Assembly: GCF_012027355.1 (NCBI RefSeq)
Contig: NZ_SNUH01000001.1
Coordinates: 1,326,875-1,390,874, forward strand
Direction: 5' to 3'
DNA from: Thermococcus sp. M36
GTDB taxonomy: Archaea; Methanobacteriota_B; Thermococci; Thermococcales; Thermococcaceae
DNA length: 64,000 bases
Below, piece after piece: positions 59,831 to 64,000 of this stretch. The position numbers and the translations under genes are program-made. The first letter of the stretch is position 1. Every line of letters begins with the position of its first letter. The notes beneath the pieces were generated by a model that saw only the letters and a list, made by a program, of their open reading frames with translations, did not search any database and was not told the DNA's origin.

Positions 59831-61300
59831 ATGAGGCTGTTGCTCCTTGGACACCGTGGTGTTAGGGGAAGGCTCGAGAACACTCTGCCCGCCTTCAGAA
59901 CGGCCCTCAGGTACGCTGACGGGATAGAGTTCGACGTCAGGCTGACTGGCGACGGAAAGCTTGTTACGCATCATGACCAGGGCTTTCATGTCAACGGCTC
60001 TTTCCGCTCCCTCCAGGAGCTTAGTCTCAAGGAACTGCAAAGGTTGCACCCCAACGGGAAAATAATCCCGACGGTAGAGCGGGTGTTCAGGGAGTTCAAG
60101 GGAGCCATTTTCAACGCAGACGTCAAGGAGATTGGGGCTATTGAGCCCCTCCTCAAGCTCTCCGAAAGGTTCGAGATAACCGAAAGCACGGTGTTTTCCT
60201 CCGAGAACCCTGAGGTAGTCAGGGGTCTCCTTCGTGAATGTCCCAACTGCAGGGTCGGTTTTTCCATAACCGACTATTCTTCCCTTCTCTGGATACTGAG
60301 GTTTAAGGATCTCTACTCCATCCATGTCCCCATAGATGCGGTCTCCTACGTCGGTTACACCAGTTTCACAGTTCTCCTGCGAACACTGAGGAAACGGGGG
60401 CTGCAGATCTATCTCTGGAACTACCAGATGGACGAGCTTTTGTGGGTGCCTAGGTTTCTGCCCCTCGTCGATGCGGTCATAGCGGACGACCCTTCAAGAA
60501 TAGAAAAGTTTTTACGTTTAGGGTGTATCTTCCCGGGGCGATGCATAATGTCCAGATGGGAATCCGGTAGGGTGCTCGTTCTCGGCCACCGCGGCTACAT
60601 GAGCAGGTACCCGGAGAACAGCATTCTAGCCTTCAGGAAGGCGATAGAGGCAGGGGCGGATGGGATAGAGTTGGACGTCTGGCTCACCAGGGACGGGGAA
60701 GTAATCGTCATGCATGACGAGACCATAGACAGGACGAGTGACATGAACGGCAGGCAGAAGGACATGACCCTCGAAGAGCTCAAGAGGGCTGATATCGGGA
60801 TGGGGGAGCGTATTCCAACACTCAAGGAAGCGTTTGAGGCCATCCCGGGAGACACCTTAATCAATATCGAGCTTAAAGACCCGGACACAGCCGGGGAGGT
60901 CGCTAAAATCGTCGCGGAGAACAATCCTGAGAGGGTTATGATATCGTCCTTCGAGATAGACGCACTGAGGGCCTATCGGGAGCACGACAGGACTACCACG
61001 ATGGGGCTGCTCATAGACCGGGAAGATGTGGTGCCCCTTATTCCGAAGCTGAAAGGGGAACTCAACCTGTGGTCGATAAATGTCCCCATGGAAGCGATTC
61101 CAATACTTGGCCTCGAAAAGACCGTGCAGACAATTAGGTGGGCGCGCTCGCTCGGCCTTAAAGTTGTTCTCTGGACAGAGAACGACGTTCTCTTCTACAG
61201 GGATGACAACCTCGCGAAGCTGAGGGGCCTTTTCGAGGTGGTCATAGCGAACGACGTTGAGAAGATGATCGGTTACCTCAGGAAGCTCGGCCTCAGATAA
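59831..61300 (+). CDS. Tandem double glycerophosphodiester phosphodiesterase
   Basis: A 489-residue single frame with two complete GDPD barrels. Domain 1 (residues 1-235) has [39 protein letters not shown] and FNADVKE. Domain 2 (from about 247) has [39 protein letters not shown] and LINIELKD. Both keep the catalytic His pair. Domain 1 has Asp where the metal-ligand Glu is expected. The joint (residues 236-246) is encoded by sequence that looks like a promoter and start (TTTTTACGTTTAGG, then ATG 60548), so two neighbouring genes seem to have fused by loss of a stop. The product splits glycerophosphodiesters to glycerol-phosphate. Confidence 0.85.
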   Translation: MRLLLLGHRGVRGRLENTLPAFRTALRYADGIEFDVRLTGDGKLVTHHDQGFHVNGSFRSLQELSLKELQRLHPNGKIIPTVERVFREFKGAIFNADVKEIGAIEPLLKLSERFEITESTVFSSENPEVVRGLLRECPNCRVGFSITDYSSLLWILRFKDLYSIHVPIDAVSYVGYTSFTVLLRTLRKRGLQIYLWNYQMDELLWVPRFLPLVDAVIADDPSRIEKFLRLGCIFPGRCIMSRWESGRVLVLGHRGYMSRYPENSILAFRKAIEAGADGIELDVWLTRDGEVIVMHDETIDRTSDMNGRQKDMTLEELKRADIGMGERIPTLKEAFEAIPGDTLINIELKDPDTAGEVAKIVAENNPERVMISSFEIDALRAYREHDRTTTMGLLIDREDVVPLIPKLKGELNLWSINVPMEAIPILGLEKTVQTIRWARSLGLKVVLWTENDVLFYRDDNLAKLRGLFEVVIANDVEKMIGYLRKLGLR

Positions 61301-61341
61301 AACCTTTTAAAGTTCTTATTCTTACCTTCGACGGTGAGTTG

Positions 61342-62613
61342 ATGAACAGGGTGAGGTGCCTCCTTCTCGTGATGATGATCACCCTCCTGGTCTCACAGCT
61401 TATACCACCGGAGGCCTATGATCCCGCTCCCATCAGGTCCGAGGAAGCAAGCTACCGCGTCTATATGGAGAACCACGAATGGGTTGCTTCGCTGACCTGT
61501 CAGGCATATGTGAGGGAGTACTACGGCCACCTCATCAACTGGACACTTGGTTACCCTCACGACTACCTCATTTCTCATCCGGGCTTTACTGAAACCGTCA
61601 TTCTGGTGGATGACTGGAAAGAATTCCTTGCAGAACTCCCGGCCCACTGCTATCCCAACGTCAGGGGCAGGGCGGAGTATTCGGACACACTCTACCGTGC
61701 AATCCTCATGCTGGAGAACATCACAAACGGAACATCCGATGGAGAAGTGATTGAGTCCATGCTCCGGGGGGCTTCCTACTTTGCAAGGCCCCACACGAAC
61801 AAGACGCTTGTCCATGTTACCGTGCTCACAACAGACATAGCTCGCGAAAACAGGAGGCCGTTCCTCATAATCTGGTCATCTGTCGTCCTCCTGAGCCTTG
61901 TGGGAATCTACCTGTCTTTGAAGGGCAATAAATTTGTTCTTGTGGGCTTTGTGGTTCTCCTGTTGTTGGGTTCGGTATTCGCCGGGATATACATCAAAGG
62001 AGAGGGAGAAAGACGGGAGAAGTCCGCCGCGTTCCGGGAACTCCTTAACATCCACGGGGAAGGTGGATCCTGCGGCCAGGTGGTTGCGGCAGTTAACGTA
62101 CCGCTCTCAAAAGATGACCTGTCCCGCATGCTCTCGCTCGTCAATGAGACTGGTTCAAAGGTAATATCGGTGGAGTGGCGGGATTACGTGGTTCTCCTCT
62201 CGCTGGGCGTGAACCCCACGGAGTACAGCCGCTTTGTAGAGGAAGCCTCAAAAAACGGCTGGGACGTTAGTGTGATGGACGGCTGGAGCATTGAGGAATT
62301 CACCAGAATGAGAGAGGCATCGGTAAACTGGACCGAGAGAGAAATCTCGGTTCTCACGAGGCATCTGGATGAGCTGCCGGAGGACAAGAGGACAGCCGTC
62401 CTGGAGTACGTTGAAGAACTCAACAGAACCCTGTCTTGGGAAAAGGCCCGTCTCAGAACAGAGGGAAAATGTATGGGTGTGAACGTCGTATTCCCGGCTC
62501 CAGGAACGGAAGACTATGACTACGCCTCTCTGTCGAGGCTCCTTTCAAGGATCGCCCTGCTGGTGATAAGTGTACTCCTCTTTGCAGGGGTTGGGGGGCT
62601 GTTTTATAAATGA
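61342..62613 (+). CDS. Large membrane/exported protein, unknown function
   Basis: A 423-residue protein I do not recognise. A signal-like helix (CLLLVMMITLLVSQLIPP) is followed by an extracellular domain with NxT/S sites. A central pair of helices follows (FLIIWSSVVLLSLVGIYLSL and FVLVGFVVLLLLGSVFAGIYI), then a second soluble region with coiled-coil character (LDELPEDKRTAVLEYVEELN) and a final helix (LLVISVLLFAGVGGLFY). ATG 61342 follows GGTGAGTTG. A TTTTAAAG promoter lies at about 61306. It borders the insertion element on its right. Confidence 0.65.
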   Translation: MNRVRCLLLVMMITLLVSQLIPPEAYDPAPIRSEEASYRVYMENHEWVASLTCQAYVREYYGHLINWTLGYPHDYLISHPGFTETVILVDDWKEFLAELPAHCYPNVRGRAEYSDTLYRAILMLENITNGTSDGEVIESMLRGASYFARPHTNKTLVHVTVLTTDIARENRRPFLIIWSSVVLLSLVGIYLSLKGNKFVLVGFVVLLLLGSVFAGIYIKGEGERREKSAAFRELLNIHGEGGSCGQVVAAVNVPLSKDDLSRMLSLVNETGSKVISVEWRDYVVLLSLGVNPTEYSRFVEEASKNGWDVSVMDGWSIEEFTRMREASVNWTEREISVLTRHLDELPEDKRTAVLEYVEELNRTLSWEKARLRTEGKCMGVNVVFPAPGTEDYDYASLSRLLSRIALLVISVLLFAGVGGLFYK

Positions 62614-62667
62614 TAACAAGAGGAACTTTTAAGTATTTTTGGCACTGATTTCTTTTGGGCGAGGGTG

Positions 62668-63276
62668 GTGAAGCTTTACCGGACTGGTGAGGCCGCAAAG
62701 AAACTCGGAGTTTCCAAGATGACAGTCCTCCGCTGGATTAAATCGGGCAAACTCAAAGCCCACAGAATCGGCAAAGAATACCGAGTCCCCGAAAGCGAAA
62801 TCAAGAGAATTCTTGAGGGCAAAGTCCCCGATAAGGTTGTAATTTACGCCAGAGTCTCAAGCCGAGACCAGAAGGAAGACTTGGAAAGACAAGTTGAATA
62901 CCTCAAAAACTACTCCTCATCAAAAGGCTACCAAGTGGCCAAAATCATCACCGACATATCCTCCGGCCTGAACGAGAACAGGAGGGGATTAAAACAGCTC
63001 TTCAAATTGGTTGAAGATGGAGAAGTTACCAAAGTCATCATAACTTACCGGGACAGGCTCACCCGCTTCGGCTTCGAATACCTCGAACAATACTTCAACT
63101 CTCACGGCGTCGAAATCGAGGTAATCTTCGACGATGAGGAGAAAACACCAGAAAAAGAGCTCGTGGAGGACTTGTTGGCCATAGTAACCTCCTTCGCCGG
63201 AAAGCTCTATGGGGCTCGTTCTCACAAGAAAAAACATCTCATCGAGGCTGTGAAGAATGCCCTTCGAGACGATTAA
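62668..63276 (+). CDS. tnpA: IS607-family serine recombinase (TnpA)
   Basis: A 202-residue transposase. The N-terminal MerR-like helix-turn-helix is YRTGEAAKKLGVSKMTVLRW, then GKEYRVPESEIKRILEG. The catalytic domain carries the active Ser in VVIYARVSSRDQKEDLERQ and the Arg-containing IITYRDRLTRFGFEYLEQY. The order (DNA-binding first) is typical of IS607. Two GTG codons are adjacent (62665, 62668). The second is used. The stop overlaps the TnpB start by 20 bases. The frame is intact, so the element may still move. Confidence 0.92.
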   Translation: MKLYRTGEAAKKLGVSKMTVLRWIKSGKLKAHRIGKEYRVPESEIKRILEGKVPDKVVIYARVSSRDQKEDLERQVEYLKNYSSSKGYQVAKIITDISSGLNENRRGLKQLFKLVEDGEVTKVIITYRDRLTRFGFEYLEQYFNSHGVEIEVIFDDEEKTPEKELVEDLLAIVTSFAGKLYGARSHKKKHLIEAVKNALRDD

Positions 63277-64000
63277 ACTGACCGCCAAGTTCAAACTCAA
63301 GGAAATACCTAATGGGTTAGATGACCTCTTCTCCACTTACCGTGAGATTGTGAATTTTCTCATCACTTACGCTTTTGAGAATAACGTTACCAGCTTTTAC
63401 CGGCTGAAGAAGGAAACTTACAAAGGCTTACGCAGGGAATATCCAGAACTCCCAAGCCATTACCTTTACACGGCCTGTCAGATGGCCACGTCAATCTTCA
63501 AGAGTTTTAAAAAGAGGAAGAAAAAAGGCAAAGCCAAAGGAAAACCTGTATTCAAAAAAGAAGTCATTATGCTCGACGACCACCTCTTTAAACTCGACTT
63601 GGAGAATGGAACGGTAAAACTCTCCACTCCCAAAGGAAGAATTCAGTTAGAGTTTTATCCTGCAAAATATCACCGGAAGTTCAAGGACTGGAAGATTGGG
63701 CAAGCGTGGTTGGTTAAAGCGCCGAAAGGAACTTTTCTAAACGTTGTTTTCTCTAAAGAGGTTGAGGTTAAAGAGCCGAAGGCTTTCGTCGGCGTGGATT
63801 TGAACGAGAATAACGTTACCCTCTCCCTTCCAAACGGTGAATTCGTTCAAATCATCACTCACGAGCGGGAAATCAGGACTGGCTACTTCCTCAAAAGGAG
63901 GAAGATTCAGCGGAAAATTAGGAGCGGAAGGAAGAGGAGAGACCTTCTCGAAAAGTATGGGCGGAGGGAGAAGAACAGGTTGAACGACTTGTATCACAAG
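63257..64000 (+). CDS. tnpB: TnpB RNA-guided nuclease, N-terminal part (cut by window edge)
   Basis: An open frame of 248 codons from ATG 63257 to the window end, inside the end of tnpA. It begins MPFETIKLTAKFKLKEIPNG, has TnpB's helical recognition part with a Lys-rich KSFKKRKKKGKAKGKP, and reaches the first RuvC motif AFVGVDLNENNVTLSLPNG near residue 181 (catalytic Asp). Motifs RuvC-II, the zinc finger and RuvC-III lie beyond the window. TnpB proteins are the ancestors of Cas12 and use an omega-RNA from the element's right end. Confidence 0.9.
   Translation, partial: MPFETIKLTAKFKLKEIPNGLDDLFSTYREIVNFLITYAFENNVTSFYRLKKETYKGLRREYPELPSHYLYTACQMATSIFKSFKKRKKKGKAKGKPVFKKEVIMLDDHLFKLDLENGTVKLSTPKGRIQLEFYPAKYHRKFKDWKIGQAWLVKAPKGTFLNVVFSKEVEVKEPKAFVGVDLNENNVTLSLPNGEFVQIITHEREIRTGYFLKRRKIQRKIRSGRKRRDLLEKYGRREKNRLNDLYHK

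Larger units (their letters stand above)
62614..64000 (+). mobile_element. IS607-type insertion element, right end outside window
   Basis: A serine-recombinase TnpA gene followed by an overlapping TnpB gene is the layout of IS607-family elements. The left end must lie between the previous stop (62613) and the tnpA start (62668), a stretch of only 54 bases that also holds a TTTTAAG promoter. Codons are AT-richer (AAA, GAA, AAC) than in the flanking genes. No terminal repeats are expected in this family. Confidence 0.8.

Noticed and set aside
1..64000. CRISPR arrays
   Set aside because: No series of regularly spaced 25-40 base repeats was seen anywhere in the window.

Overview
The window is a chromosomal segment of a hyperthermophilic euryarchaeon of the order Thermococcales, most likely Thermococcus. 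The evidence is archaeal ribosomal proteins (L34e, L14e, L18e, L40e, S2, S4, S9, S11, S13, L1, L10, L11, L12), archaeal RNA polymerase subunits D, N and K, Cbf5, an archaeal histone, archaeal DnaG, GTP-dependent PEP carboxykinase, and short promoters with TATA elements shaped like TTTATAAA or TTTTTAAA about 25 nt upstream of the expected transcript start. Ten tRNA genes, all with encoded CCA, are scattered through the window.

Layout. 1-13.5 kb is a translation/transcription superoperon: L34e (partial), cytidylate kinase, L14e, an SDR oxidoreductase with its own promoter, cbf5, then an accessory island (about 2.84-6.6 kb), an RsmC-like methyltransferase whose 3' end overlaps tRNA-Ser, and rps13-rps4-rps11-rpoD-tRNA-Leu-rpl18e-rpl13-rps9-rpoN-tRNA-Pro-rpoK-enolase-like-rps2-tRNA-Leu-rpl40e. 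13.6-26.9 kb is mixed: PadR regulator, FUN14 protein, a flippase, a metallophosphoesterase homologue without its metal ligands, Lrp and GfcR regulators, srp54, MTA phosphorylase, five tRNAs, and an RNA-free RNase P (HARP) protein. 26.9-32.7 kb holds a TRAP-TAXI transporter operon and a long KamA-type radical SAM enzyme. 33-38.5 kb holds dtdA, then ftsZ-secE-nusG-rpl11-rpl1-rpl10-rpl12. 39-46 kb holds dcd, histone, a B12/radical SAM protein, a frameshifted membrane gene, dnaG and gltX. 46-54.6 kb is carbon metabolism: an NSS-like transporter, maltodextrin phosphorylase with a Thermococcales glycolytic-motif-like operator, PEP carboxykinase, a sugar-1-phosphate nucleotidyltransferase paired with a short phosphohexomutase homologue, and thymidylate kinase. 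54.6-64 kb holds two divergent C/D-box sRNA candidates, a deacetylase-like protein, a HepT-MntA pair coupled to a hydrolase, two MFS transporters, a tandem double glycerophosphodiesterase, and an IS607-type element whose TnpB runs off the window.

Most notable. (1) The island at 3.2-6.6 kb looks like an undescribed secreted-peptide locus. It encodes a Cys-rich secreted protein, a membrane-anchored protein, a polytopic membrane protein, a 183-residue protein with a 12-Cys Ala/Gly-rich tail resembling halocin C8, and a small membrane protein that could give immunity. (2) Two box C/D guide RNAs appear to be fired divergently from one near-palindromic TATA element at 54657-54668. One guide matches 16S rRNA as I remember it. 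(3) Several paralogues keep the fold but lack catalytic residues: the enolase-like protein, the phosphoesterase and the phosphohexomutase-like protein.
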